From: Alphaproteobacteria bacterium
Lineage (GTDB): Bacteria > Pseudomonadota > Alphaproteobacteria > JAUXUR01
Direction of reading: 5' to 3'
NCBI GenBank assembly: GCA_030680745.1
Contig: JAUXUR010000024.1
Span: forward strand, 1-42,015
Length of the DNA stretch: 42,015 bases
Below the pieces are notes generated by a model, which had not been told where the DNA came from, made no database searches, and was given only the letters and a program-made list of their open reading frames with translations. A program made the translations under genes and the position numbers. Shown piece by piece: positions 34,359 to 42,015 of the stretch. Each line of letters begins with the position of its first letter. The first letter of the stretch is position 1.

Positions 34359-36098
34359 TTAATTAGCAGCAATAGCAGCTGCTTGTTGCTTAAGAGAATT
34401 TCTTTTTTCTTGACTTTTTTTAATACTATTGTCAGCTTCTATTTTTTGAACATTTGAAGCATGTCCAAAATAAACTGATTTTAAAAGGGCATTCTTTTGA
34501 TCTTTTTTTGCTTCTTTTATCATGACTTCAGCAGCATCAACTTCTTCATCACTACTATATTCATCATCTAAAATTTCTTGAGCTAATTGTGCTTTAACTT
34601 CAGCTCGTTGGCGAAGATCTTCTTTGGTAAAATAAGGATTTTTTTCAGCTTTTTCTTTTCTCTTCATGAATTTAGTCTTTGCAAGTTCATTTACTTCATC
34701 CATGACAACTTTATAAGTATCATTATAGAAAGAAGAAGCTACTTTATACGCATCATCTAAAGAAAGGCGTTGCTGAGCAACATTTCTAATTTTTTCAAAA
34801 GCTTCTTTTGCTTTATTGTAATATCTAACCATCGAATGATAAGAAATACCAGCAGGATCCATAAGAGCCCCAACATAAGTGTAACTATCTTCAACAAGAA
34901 TAGGTGTTCCAACATGATCAGAATTTAAAAATTCAGCAGGAACCTTCGTTACAGGATCATAAACATTTGCAACACGCAAAATATTTCCTAAACCCAATTT
35001 ACCTTCAATCACTTCTTTGGATACCGTATCAACAACACGTGGTGAACCGAAAGTAATTAAACGTACAAAAGCTTCAGTCAATACAGTATCTTTAAAGTCA
35101 TAGGCTAAAATTGTTGCAATAGCTGCACCTAAACTATGACCAGAAACTTCAACTACATTAACTTGATGTTGTTTTGCATAGTCTTGTACTTTTTCAACAA
35201 AAATATCACGAGCTTCACTATAAGCTGCTTTAAAACCCTTGTGGATATTAAGGCCACGTCCAGTTCCAGTTAGCGCATCACCTTGATCGCCAGTAAAATC
35301 AACATTATAAGCCCAATCATGCAAACTCTTTGTACCAGGGATGATTACTTTAATAGTCTTACCCTTACCAAGAATTATCCCACCAAATTCATTTTTATTA
35401 CGCAACACTGTTGAAATGGGTTTAAATCCATTAAGTATTTCACTGTTTTTAATTGTCTTATGATTCATAAAAGCATTTTCATAAGCAACTAATAACGACT
35501 CATGTTTGCTTTTTTGAATTTCAGCATTTTCAGTTTTAACAAAATTGATAAAATTATGTTGAAATTCAAGCTCACTTACAGAAGACGAAAAATCTTTTCC
35601 CAATTTACTTTTAATAAGATTAGATAGATATTCCATTCTGGAAACATTATTCTTTTTAACAGAAAGACCAGTTTTATATTTTTTGCCAAACCATCCTGTA
35701 GATTTACCATCAGTATAACTTAAATATTTTTTATAGATTTTATCTAAAGCTAATTGATGTGCTTTTGCTTTCTCAAAAGCAATTTTTTGCACCTCAGTTT
35801 CTGATAAACTTGCAACGTCATAAGCAACATTATTAAGAATAGCTTCTAACGTAATTTCTTTTGAATCAATCGTTCCAAATTCATCTTTTAAAGCTTTTTT
35901 ATATAAATCTGCACTTCCAAATTGATCTTCAGTTTCTTGAAAAAATGCTTCTTTTTCAGCTTTTATATTATTTAATTGAGCAACAGCTAATTGAAGCTTC
36001 TGCTGATTAACATCAAGATTACCTGTATATGAACTGGCACCATAAGTGGCCGATGCAGAAAGCGCAATTATCATTGCTAAAGAGCTTATTGTTTTCAT
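34359..36098 (-). CDS. Secreted class 3 lipase-like hydrolase
   Basis: This 579-residue protein has a signal peptide (MKTISSLAMIIALSASATYG). A helical N-terminal region (25-235) precedes an alpha/beta-hydrolase domain of the Lipase_3 type. That domain has the oxyanion region IPGTKSLHDWAYNVDF (253-268), the nucleophile elbow GHSLGAA with S322, FGSPRV (350-354), D381 in VYDPVTKVP and H421 in SYHSM, so the full Ser-Asp-His triad is present. The C-terminal 150 residues are helical and Lys/Glu-rich (KKDQKNALLKS, KKSQEKRNSLKQQ). Lipase_3 proteins hydrolyse triacylglycerols or phospholipids. AAAGG lies 9 bases before ATG 36098. Secretion and long helical extensions are consistent with a host-membrane target, which is inference. 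Confidence 0.88.
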   Translation of the reverse strand: MKTISSLAMIIALSASATYGASSYTGNLDVNQQKLQLAVAQLNNIKAEKEAFFQETEDQFGSADLYKKALKDEFGTIDSKEITLEAILNNVAYDVASLSETEVQKIAFEKAKAHQLALDKIYKKYLSYTDGKSTGWFGKKYKTGLSVKKNNVSRMEYLSNLIKSKLGKDFSSSVSELEFQHNFINFVKTENAEIQKSKHESLLVAYENAFMNHKTIKNSEILNGFKPISTVLRNKNEFGGIILGKGKTIKVIIPGTKSLHDWAYNVDFTGDQGDALTGTGRGLNIHKGFKAAYSEARDIFVEKVQDYAKQHQVNVVEVSGHSLGAAIATILAYDFKDTVLTEAFVRLITFGSPRVVDTVSKEVIEGKLGLGNILRVANVYDPVTKVPAEFLNSDHVGTPILVEDSYTYVGALMDPAGISYHSMVRYYNKAKEAFEKIRNVAQQRLSLDDAYKVASSFYNDTYKVVMDEVNELAKTKFMKRKEKAEKNPYFTKEDLRQRAEVKAQLAQEILDDEYSSDEEVDAAEVMIKEAKKDQKNALLKSVYFGHASNVQKIEADNSIKKSQEKRNSLKQQAAAIAAN

Positions 36099-36280
36099 TT
36101 TTAAATACCTTTCTATAAATTAGATAATTCATAATACGTCACATAAGGTGACTTGTCAATATATATTGTCGTTTATTTTATAACCGAATGTGAAAAAATA
36201 GAACTAATTTAAAGTGATTTAAAAGCAGTGCGTTACGTCACTCACAATAAAATTACAGTCTAAATCGTTTTAAAAATCAG

Positions 36281-36308
36281 AAAAAAAGGGACCAAGAACT
36301 GGCCCCTT
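36281..36308 (-). terminator. Terminator of the etfBA operon
   Basis: On the minus strand, GGGGCCA-gttct-TGGTCCC is followed by TTTTTTT. It lies 10 bases after the etfA stop. Confidence 0.88.
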
Positions 36309-36318
36309 AAAAGAAAAG

Positions 36319-37293
36319 CTAAGCTTTGTGTTGCCCTAAATTCCCATTGCCTCGAATCTTATCAATTTCCTGACAAAATTCTGGAATGGCCGTGAAAAGA
36401 TCTTGCACCAAATAATAATCAGAAATCTGAAAAATAGGCGCCTCTTCATCTTTATTGATAGCAACAATAACTTTACTATCTTTCATCCCCGCTAAATGCT
36501 GAATAGCGCCTGATATACCGACGGCTATATAAAGATCAGGTGCGACCACCTTCCCTGTTTGCCCTACTTGATAATCATTAGGCACATATCCCGCATCAAC
36601 TGCTGCACGAGACGCACCAATGGCAGCGCCCAATCGATCGGCTAAATCCTCAAGAAGCTTGAAATTCTCACCATTTTGAAGACCACGACCACCAGAAATC
36701 ACCACTTTTGCAGCAGTAAGTTCAGGGCGCACCGAAATAGTTAATTCTTGACTGACAAAACGTGATTGGTTCTGAGCTTGTTTACCCTGCACAATTTCAA
36801 TTTGTGGTGACGCTGTTTCGCTTTTCAACGCCTGATCAAAACAAGTTGCACGAATCGTCAATACTTGCTTTGCATCAGAGGATTGAATTGTTGTAATAGC
36901 ATTGCCTGCATAAATTGGTCGTTTATAAGTTTTTTGCCCTAAAATTTCCATCACATCAGAAATTTGTTGCACATCTAAAAGTGCTGCAATGCGCGGCGCT
37001 ATATTTTTACCAAAAGCTGTCGCAGGTGCTAAAATATATTCATATTCTTTGGCTATGGACAAGGTTAAGTCAGTAATATCTTCAGCTAAAAGATGTTCAT
37101 ATGCTGCATGATCTGCTACAAGAATTTTTTGAATTCCAGCAATTTTGCTAGCTTGATTTACAATTGATTGGATTTTAGATCCAGCAATAAGCACATGAAT
37201 ATCACCACCTATTTTTTGAGCAGCACTAATAGTCGCATAAGTCGCTGACTTCAAATTTTGATGATCGTGTTCAGCAAGAATAAGTATTGTCAT
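36319..37293 (-). CDS. etfA: Electron transfer flavoprotein alpha subunit
   Basis: EtfA binds FAD and, with EtfB, passes electrons from acyl-CoA and related dehydrogenases to ETF-ubiquinone oxidoreductase. In the 324-residue product the C-terminal FAD domain carries the signature VVISGGRGLQNGENFKLLEDLADRLGAAIGASRAAVDAGYVPN, then QVGQTGKVVAPDLYIAVGISGAIQHLAGM and KVIVAINKDEEAPIFQISDY. The N-terminal domain begins MTILILAEHDHQNLKSATY. Length is normal. Its ATG shares an A with the etfB stop (TAATG), indicating translational coupling. A terminator follows directly, so this ends the HIG1-pduO-etfB-etfA unit. Confidence 0.97.
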   Translation of the reverse strand: MTILILAEHDHQNLKSATYATISAAQKIGGDIHVLIAGSKIQSIVNQASKIAGIQKILVADHAAYEHLLAEDITDLTLSIAKEYEYILAPATAFGKNIAPRIAALLDVQQISDVMEILGQKTYKRPIYAGNAITTIQSSDAKQVLTIRATCFDQALKSETASPQIEIVQGKQAQNQSRFVSQELTISVRPELTAAKVVISGGRGLQNGENFKLLEDLADRLGAAIGASRAAVDAGYVPNDYQVGQTGKVVAPDLYIAVGISGAIQHLAGMKDSKVIVAINKDEEAPIFQISDYYLVQDLFTAIPEFCQEIDKIRGNGNLGQHKA

Positions 37294-38042
37294 TATATCA
37301 CCTTCGCTTCATGAACAAGCTTCTGAACAAGCTCGCTAATATTGGCAACTTTTACACCTGATTGACGTCTAGCAGGCTCTTCAACCTTAAGTGTTGTAAA
37401 ACGAGGCGCTACATCAATATTCAAAGAATTTACAGGAATCACCTCAATTTCTTTTTTCTTGGCCTTCATAATATTAGGCAAACTTGCATAACGCGGTTCA
37501 TTCAATCTAAGATCCGTTGAAATAATAGCTGGCAATTTTAACGCAATGGTTTCAAGTCCACCATCTACTTCACGCGTCACAATGGCTTCATTATTGTCAA
37601 TCGATAATTTTGATGCAAACGTCCCTTGCGGCCATTGTGTCAAAGCTGCCAACATTTGGGCTGTTTGATTCGAATCATCATCAATAGCTTGTTTACCCAA
37701 AATCACAAGATTTGGATTTTCTTTTTCAATGATCTTTTTCAATATCTTAGAAATTGCCAAAGGTTGCATTTCTTGATCTGTTTCACAATGAATCCCACGA
37801 TCCGCACCTAAAGCAAGACCTGATCTAATCGTTTCTTGAACATTTTGCCCACCAATTGAAACAATAACCACTTCGCTTGCAATGCCTTTTTCACGCAACC
37901 GAAGCGCTTCTTCAACAGCAATTTCATCAAATGGATTCATTGACATTTTAACGTTGGATGTTTCGACACCTGTTTGATCCGCTTTGACACGAACACGCAC
38001 ATTAAAATCAATGACCCTTTTTACCGCGACTAGTACTTTCAT
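37293..38042 (-). CDS. etfB: Electron transfer flavoprotein beta subunit
   Basis: EtfB is the AMP-binding partner of EtfA. The 249-residue protein has the family start MKVLVAVKRVIDFNVRVRVK, SMNPFDEIAVEEALRLREKG, the loop LGKQAIDDDSNQTAQMLAALTQWPQGTFAS, and the C-terminal LNEPRYASLPNIMKAKKKEI. The ribosome site is GGGA 6 bases before ATG 38042. The palindromic element B ends about 30 bases upstream of the start, between pduO and etfB. Co-transcription with pduO across that element is likely because no terminator with a T tract is seen there. Confidence 0.97.
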   Translation of the reverse strand: MKVLVAVKRVIDFNVRVRVKADQTGVETSNVKMSMNPFDEIAVEEALRLREKGIASEVVIVSIGGQNVQETIRSGLALGADRGIHCETDQEMQPLAISKILKKIIEKENPNLVILGKQAIDDDSNQTAQMLAALTQWPQGTFASKLSIDNNEAIVTREVDGGLETIALKLPAIISTDLRLNEPRYASLPNIMKAKKKEIEVIPVNSLNIDVAPRFTTLKVEEPARRQSGVKVANISELVQKLVHEAKVI

Positions 38043-38071
38043 TTACATTCCCACTTCATTGAGTTAATAAC

Positions 38072-38192
38072 AAAATGTCCAGATTATGTAGCAAAGTCTA
38101 GGAAGGCTGAGAACCGGCGCGGAGTGTACCAGAGTACATGAGCACCGGAAGCGCAAGCATAACGACGAATTTGCTCATAGGGTGGACATTTT
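38072..38192 (+). repeat. Palindromic intergenic element, copy B (pduO-etfB gap)
   Basis: This 121-bp imperfect palindrome has outer arms AAAATGTCCA and TGGACATTTT, which are exact inverted complements. ATG-AGCAAA / TTTGCTCAT-type inner pairs follow. The centre is CCGG...GTGTAC-caga-GTACATGAG...CCGG. It aligns along its full length with copy A (4879-4999), and the terminal arm bases differ between the copies in a paired way. It starts 4 bases after the pduO stop codon in the direction of transcription. Confidence 0.88.
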
Positions 38193-38195
38193 ACC

Positions 38196-38756
38196 CTAAC
38201 GATGGGCGCCAGGCACCCATAATACATCTTTTTGTCCTTTATCGTTTTCATAACGACCTAAAACAAAAAGTAAATCCGATAATCTATTTAAATAGCGTAA
38301 CACTTCTTGGTTGATTTCTTCAACTTTCATCAGTGTCACCAAATCACGTTCAGCACGTCTTACGATTGTACGCGCTAAATGAAGATGTGTTGAGGCATGG
38401 GACCCTCCAGGCAAAATAAAAGATGTAAGTGGTGATAAAAAACCATTGTAATGATCAATATCATCTTCTAATTTTTGCACTTGAGAAGCAACAATGCGCA
38501 AAGCTTTTGATTCATCTTTTTTTGGCGGCACACATAAGTCGGCGCCCAAATCAAAAAGATCATTTTGAATGCGAAAAAGTAATTTTTGAATATCGGATGA
38601 AACATTTAAAGTTGCAAGACCAATCGCCGCATTCGCTTCATCAACAGCGCCGATCGCTTCAATTCTTATATGATCTTTTGAGATACGGCTAGCATCACCT
38701 AATCCTGTTTCACCTAGATCACCCGTTTTAGTATAGATTTTATTTAATTTAACCAT
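38196..38756 (-). CDS. pduO: PduO-type cob(I)alamin adenosyltransferase
   Basis: This enzyme transfers the 5'-deoxyadenosyl group of ATP to cob(I)alamin, giving coenzyme B12. The 186-residue protein shows the PduO family signatures: IYTKTGDLGETGLGD-ASRISKD at the N-terminus and IRIEAIGAVDEANAAIGLA. FILPGGSHASTHLHLARTIVRRAERDL and LNRLSDLLFVLGRYEN follow later. It is of normal length. No strong ribosome site is visible before ATG 38756; the HIG1-like gene ends 8 bases upstream, so coupling is likely. The order HIG1-like, adenosyltransferase, etfB, etfA recurs in alphaproteobacteria. It implies that the cell uses or salvages cobalamin, for example for methylmalonyl-CoA mutase or B12-dependent ribonucleotide reductase; neither is in the window. 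Confidence 0.94.
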   Translation of the reverse strand: MVKLNKIYTKTGDLGETGLGDASRISKDHIRIEAIGAVDEANAAIGLATLNVSSDIQKLLFRIQNDLFDLGADLCVPPKKDESKALRIVASQVQKLEDDIDHYNGFLSPLTSFILPGGSHASTHLHLARTIVRRAERDLVTLMKVEEINQEVLRYLNRLSDLLFVLGRYENDKGQKDVLWVPGAHR

Positions 38757-38764
38757 TTTAAAAC

Positions 38765-38956
38765 TTACTTAATTAGAGCTGAAAGAATAAAAAGTATTAT
38801 TGTTATACCTTGCGAAAGAATTCTTAAACGCATAAGCATATTACCATATTTTTTATTAAGCTCCCCGCCAATATTCATAACGACGATACCGGTAGCTAAT
38901 ATCAATGCCGTCACAATGAGTCCAATAATAACCGCGTAGGGGAGAATTGCTTGCAT
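38765..38956 (-). CDS. HIG1-like twin-transmembrane small protein
   Basis: This 63-residue protein has two predicted membrane helices (about 7-28 and 45-62) joined by a polar loop GGELNKKYGNMLMRLRILSQG. The N-x-(L/M)-M-R-x-R-x-x-x-Q pattern between the helices matches the hypoxia-induced (HIG1) domain, members of which associate with respiratory chain complexes in mitochondria. In alphaproteobacteria such short proteins are often encoded beside the adenosyltransferase and etfBA, as here. AGGAT lies 5 bases before ATG 38956. It is first in the operon, divergent from trmFO. Confidence 0.8.
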   Translation of the reverse strand: MQAILPYAVIIGLIVTALILATGIVVMNIGGELNKKYGNMLMRLRILSQGITIILFILSALIK

Positions 38957-39049
38957 TTTTTATCCTGTTTCATTAGATTATGTGCTAATGTAACCCCCTG
39001 AATAGCGTAAAATCAAGCAACTTGTTTTTTAAATCGGAGTTTTTTAAAA

Positions 39050-40402
39050 ATGCCAAAATCAATTAACACACCTGTACATATTATCGGTGGTGGACTTGCA
39101 GGTTCTGAAGCAGCTTGGCAACTTTTAAAACGTGATATTCCTGTCATTATGCATGAAATGCGTCCGACACAAAAAACATTTGCACATATTACTAACAATT
39201 TAGCCGAACTCGTTTGTTCTAACTCATTCAGATCAGATGACCACTCAGAAAATGCTGTTGGGCTTCTACACCACGAATTACGCGCCCTTGATTCCCTTAT
39301 TATGAAAGCAGCTGACGCACATCAAGTGCCTGCTGGTAGCGCACTTGCCGTTGATCGCGAAGGCTTCTCATCTTATGTTCAAGAAACATTAATGAAGCAT
39401 CCTTTGTTCACCCTTGAACGTCAAGAAATCGAAGATCTTGAATCCATTAATAGCGAGCATATTATTGTTGCCACTGGCCCCCTCACCTCCACCAAATTAT
39501 CTGAATCAATCAAAAAACTCACGGGGCACGAGCATTTAGCTTTTTTCGACGCTATTGCGCCTATCGTTTTCAAAGAAAGCATTAACTTTGATATTGCTTG
39601 GTTTCAATCACGCTACGACAAAACAGGTCCAGGTGGATCTGGTGCTGATTACATTAATTGTCCGATGAACCAACAACAATATGAAAATTTTGTTCAAGCA
39701 CTCATTAGCGGTGACAAAACAGAATTTAAAGAATGGGAAAAAAATACACCTTATTTTGAAGGCTGCCTACCTATTGAGGTCATGGCTGAACGCGGTATTG
39801 AAACGCTTCGGTTTGGACCCATGAAGCCTGTCGGTTTAACCAATCCTCGATCAGAAGTTCGTCCTTATGCAGTTGTTCAATTACGTCAAGATAATTCCTT
39901 AGGCACCATTTATAATTTAGTTGGCTTTCAAACCAAACTAAAATATGGCGCTCAAAAAGAAATTATTCAAATGATTCCTGGACTTGAAAATGCTGAATTT
40001 GCGCGTCTTGGTGGCATTCATCGCAATAGCTTTATCAAAAGCCCTGTTTTACTTGATGAAACATTACGTCTCAAAAATAAGCCAAACCTGCGGTTTGCGG
40101 GTCAAATTACGGGCGTTGAAGGATATGTAGAAAGCACATCCATAGGACTTTTATCCGCACTTTTCATCGCAAATGAACGTAATGAAAAACAATCTTTACT
40201 ACCGCCGCCAACAACAGCTTTAGGAGGATTGCTCAATCACATTACAAAAGCAGCTAACAAAGACACATTCCAACCCATGAATATTAATTTTGGTTTGTTG
40301 CCAGAACTTGCGCAAAAAACAAAAAAAGTAAATCGTAAAAAAATGTACACAGAACGTGCGAAAACTGATTTTGACCTTTGGCAGAAAACAACCTCTGTTT
40401 GA
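39050..40402 (+). CDS. trmFO: Methylenetetrahydrofolate-tRNA-(uracil-5-)-methyltransferase TrmFO
   Basis: TrmFO makes 5-methyluridine at position 54 of tRNAs, using methylenetetrahydrofolate and FAD. The 450-residue product has the dinucleotide-binding [15 protein letters not shown] near residue 10. Hallmark segments [53 protein letters not shown] and [14 protein letters not shown] follow. The C-terminal [10 protein letters not shown] and [19 protein letters not shown] complete the family pattern. GGAG lies 10 bases before ATG 39050. It is monocistronic as far as can be seen. This enzyme is typical of Gram-positives and alphaproteobacteria and replaces the SAM-dependent TrmA. Confidence 0.97.
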   Translation: MPKSINTPVHIIGGGLAGSEAAWQLLKRDIPVIMHEMRPTQKTFAHITNNLAELVCSNSFRSDDHSENAVGLLHHELRALDSLIMKAADAHQVPAGSALAVDREGFSSYVQETLMKHPLFTLERQEIEDLESINSEHIIVATGPLTSTKLSESIKKLTGHEHLAFFDAIAPIVFKESINFDIAWFQSRYDKTGPGGSGADYINCPMNQQQYENFVQALISGDKTEFKEWEKNTPYFEGCLPIEVMAERGIETLRFGPMKPVGLTNPRSEVRPYAVVQLRQDNSLGTIYNLVGFQTKLKYGAQKEIIQMIPGLENAEFARLGGIHRNSFIKSPVLLDETLRLKNKPNLRFAGQITGVEGYVESTSIGLLSALFIANERNEKQSLLPPPTTALGGLLNHITKAANKDTFQPMNINFGLLPELAQKTKKVNRKKMYTERAKTDFDLWQKTTSV

Positions 40403-40523
40403 GTTATAAAAAACCTCAATCTCTTAAATTGTTTTTTCTATTTTATATTTTTTTTAGATTCACAAATAGTTCCGCAAGCGCTATTCTAGCCTTAGTAAAC
40501 AAATTAAAATATGGGATTATGGA

Positions 40524-41549
40524 ATGACCGTTATCAGCGACCGATTAAACAATTCTCATTCTATAGCGACCAAAACCATATCCAAGCTGAAAGAATTAAA
40601 TATTAAACCACTCCCAGAAAATTATGTGGTGTGGTTTAGTTATTTTGCGGATACAAATCCAGACTTAACCAAAACTATTGACATATTATTTACGAACAAC
40701 AAGCCTATTGACGAAGAAATAACAAGACAACTTTATAAAAAATTCTATACATTCGAAATTGAAGGTGAGCAATACCTTAAAACTGCACAAAAAACGGATT
40801 CTGCACTTCATGAAATTAAAAATTATTTAATTGATTACTCTCAACAAACAAATGAATACGACTCCCAATTAAAAGGTGTCTCTGAAAAAATTAATGCCGA
40901 TTCATCACAAGAAAATGTTCAAGAACTTCTTGAAGTAATGATAAAATCGACCAAAATAATTCAACTACAAAATACGACACTTCAAAAAAAATTAGATAAT
41001 TCTCAACAAGAAATAGATAGCCTTAAACATAATTTAGACAATTTGAAAGTAGAAGCGACAACAGATAATTTAACAGGCATTGCCAATCGAAAATTATTTG
41101 AAGCAACGTTACTTAAAGACATGACGGCGAGCGTAGAAGATGGAAAACCTTTATCTCTTTTAATGATCGACATAGATCACTTCAAAAATTTCAATGACGC
41201 ACATGGACATCTTGTAGGCGATCAAGTCATTCGACTGGTCGCGCAAACGCTTTCCAAACACACCCCACCAAACGGTCTGCCTTCTCGTTACGGTGGCGAA
41301 GAATTTACAATCGTTTTACCTAACTTAACGTCACTTGAAGCTCAAAAACTGGCCAATGACATACGTCTTTCTATGGCCTCTAAATTGCTTCAAAACAAAA
41401 AAACAGGTGATAGTTTAGGCAAAATTACTGTTTCGATTGGCACAACAGCTTTTAGATTTGGAGAATCTATGGTTGATTTTATCGATCGTGCTGATGAAGC
41501 TCTCTACGCGGCCAAGAATGCAGGACGTAACCGCGTTGTCTTAATGTAA
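40524..41549 (+). CDS. Diguanylate cyclase (GGDEF domain)
   Basis: This 341-residue protein makes cyclic di-GMP. The C-terminal GGDEF domain (about 178-341) is complete: DNLTGIANRKLFEA, LLMIDIDHFKNFNDAHGHLVGDQVI, active-site GGEEF at 257-261, and the closing DEALYAAKNAGRNRV. No RxxD inhibitory site precedes the active site, so product inhibition at that site is not expected. Residues 1-90 contain the PENYVVWFSYFADTNPDL motif common in alphaproteobacterial cyclases of this type. Residues 140-178 form a coiled coil. No membrane segment or signal peptide is seen, so it is cytoplasmic. GGGA lies about 8-10 bases before ATG 40524. A role in the motile/attached switch fits the presence of flagellar genes. 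Confidence 0.94.
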   Translation: MTVISDRLNNSHSIATKTISKLKELNIKPLPENYVVWFSYFADTNPDLTKTIDILFTNNKPIDEEITRQLYKKFYTFEIEGEQYLKTAQKTDSALHEIKNYLIDYSQQTNEYDSQLKGVSEKINADSSQENVQELLEVMIKSTKIIQLQNTTLQKKLDNSQQEIDSLKHNLDNLKVEATTDNLTGIANRKLFEATLLKDMTASVEDGKPLSLLMIDIDHFKNFNDAHGHLVGDQVIRLVAQTLSKHTPPNGLPSRYGGEEFTIVLPNLTSLEAQKLANDIRLSMASKLLQNKKTGDSLGKITVSIGTTAFRFGESMVDFIDRADEALYAAKNAGRNRVVLM

Positions 41550-41591
41550 TTTGTAGTTTTATAATATTTATTTGCAAATCATTTTATATCA

Positions 41592-41620
41592 ACATGTAAA
41601 CTTACATGTGGCCTTTTTTC
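41592..41620 (+). terminator. Possible terminator of the diguanylate cyclase gene
   Basis: ACATGTAA-ac-TTACATGT is a perfect 8-bp inverted repeat, followed after GGCC by TTTTTT, about 40 bases after the stop. The 2-base loop and GGCC spacer make it atypical. Confidence 0.45.
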
Positions 41621-41680
41621 AAAACTATGTTCTGGTAAATATAGTAAAATGACATGAAAACGCTACGAGTAGAAGGTATC

Positions 41681-41780
41681 TATCCCTCCTTCCTACTCCC
41701 CAGCGTCCATATCATTACCCATAAGTATAAACACCTACCCCCTTCCTACGTCCCGCGACCATAACATTACCAATAAGTAT
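41681..41780 (+). repeat. Two-copy tandem repeat, period about 52 bp
   Basis: Both units contain (C)CTTCCTAC, CCC-GCG, CCATA-CATTACC and ATAAGTAT in the same order. ATAAGTAT occurs at 41721 and at 41773. The units are about 80 percent alike by eye. Confidence 0.65.
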
Positions 41781-41925
41781 GATAACCTATTGATACTTAA
41801 TGTTAATTTTTAGACAATGTTCTCTTTTTAAGAGGCATTATCTACATTATGCGCGTAAAAGAACCCTTAGTTTTCCGTCGTTGCGAGTTTCCCACCACCT
41901 AAAAGGGTCGGACTTAAAAGGAATG

Positions 41926-42015
41926 ACCAAATTCGCAAACATGTGTATAAAAAGCTTGTGCGACCTGGAGGCCGTCGAAGCATTGGTGTTTGAAGAACCC
42001 GTTTGCGAGTCTGGT
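41926..42015. repeat. Inverted repeat at the window edge
   Basis: ACCAAATTCGCAAAC (41926-41940) and the reverse complement of 42001-42015 (ACCAGACTCGCAAAC) match in 13 of 15 bases. Inner bases GCTT-gtgc-GAC and GTC-ga-AGC also pair. A half copy (GTTGCGAGT) is at about 41880. GC content is near 47 percent against AT-rich flanks. The element may continue beyond the window. Confidence 0.5.

Larger units (their letters stand above)
41550..42015. other. Intergenic region at the window end
   Basis: It holds the hairpin after the cyclase gene, a two-copy tandem repeat (41681-41780) and an inverted repeat at the very end. A frame open from ATG 41923 to the window edge (31 codons, starting MTKFANMCIKS) coincides with the inverted repeat. 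I do not call it a gene. Confidence 0.55.

Noticed and set aside
41923..42015. Partial gene at the window edge (MTKFANMCIKS...)
   Set aside because: The frame coincides with an inverted repeat and the AGGA site touches the ATG with no spacing; the opposite strand is open as well.
1..42015. CRISPR arrays, tRNA and rRNA genes, toxin-antitoxin pairs, prophage genes
   Set aside because: No regular spaced repeats, cloverleaf sequences, rRNA segments or phage structural genes were recognised; the RatA call is treated as COQ10-like and not as a toxin module.

Overview
The window looks like part of the chromosome of an AT-rich alphaproteobacterium. The core genes point that way: an operon for a pyruvate dehydrogenase with split E1 alpha and beta subunits, an NDUFS4-like complex I accessory subunit, an ATP12-type F1 assembly chaperone, folate-dependent TrmFO, EtfBA next to a PduO-type adenosyltransferase and a HIG1-like membrane protein, and an AsmA-like protein. 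Flagellar genes occur together with large secreted proteins of eukaryote-interaction type (leucine-rich repeats, a class 3 lipase, solenoid proteins, basic nuclear-localisation-like clusters). That mix suggests a motile, host-associated lineage such as Holosporales or relatives. The lineage is an inference from gene content only; no rRNA is present.

Layout. 1-1323: an IS200 transposase fragment cut by a complete IS4-family element. 1324-3375: a leucine-rich-repeat gene that lost its 5' end at the IS. 3490-9741 (minus strand): operon pdhA-pdhB-pdhC-lpdA-lipA-ratA, which makes the E1/E2/E3 complex and the enzyme that lipoylates E2. 10011-10259: a small exported Lys/Glu/Ala/Val-rich protein. 10334-14035 (minus): fliK-flgD-flgE, with flagellin fliC at 14426-15274 (plus). 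15765-16052: an NDUFS4-like subunit whose C-terminus is replaced by a repeat. 16420-18870 (minus): a FlaG-like protein, two small paralogous lipoproteins and a secreted TPRG/SPRG repeat protein. 19048-22060 (plus): tightly packed degP-rluC-ATP12. 22214-28560: two large secreted proteins of unknown function. 28749-36098 (minus): an AsmA-like protein, a pair of paralogous secreted proteins (one with an NlpC/P60-like Cys-His domain) and a secreted lipase. 36319-38956 (minus): HIG1-like, pduO, etfB, etfA. 39050-41549 (plus): trmFO and a diguanylate cyclase. 41550-42015: short tandem and inverted repeats.

The most unusual signals are two dispersed intergenic repeat families. The first (4879-4999, 7636-7742, 16167-16313, 38072-38192) is a 107-147 bp imperfect palindrome. 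At its centre is a small hairpin, GTGTA-N, loop, N'-TACATGAG, in which the pair N:N' is C:G, C:G, G:C and T:A in the four copies, so it changes while pairing is kept. Three copies sit directly after a stop codon inside operons, and one of them supplies the last residues of PdhB. The second family has terminal inverted repeats starting TATACCCAAAT. One copy is a 164-bp MITE-like element. A single end overlaps the NDUFS4-like gene and supplies its stop codon in place of the usual C-terminus.

All functions are called from motifs visible in the translations. No database search was possible.
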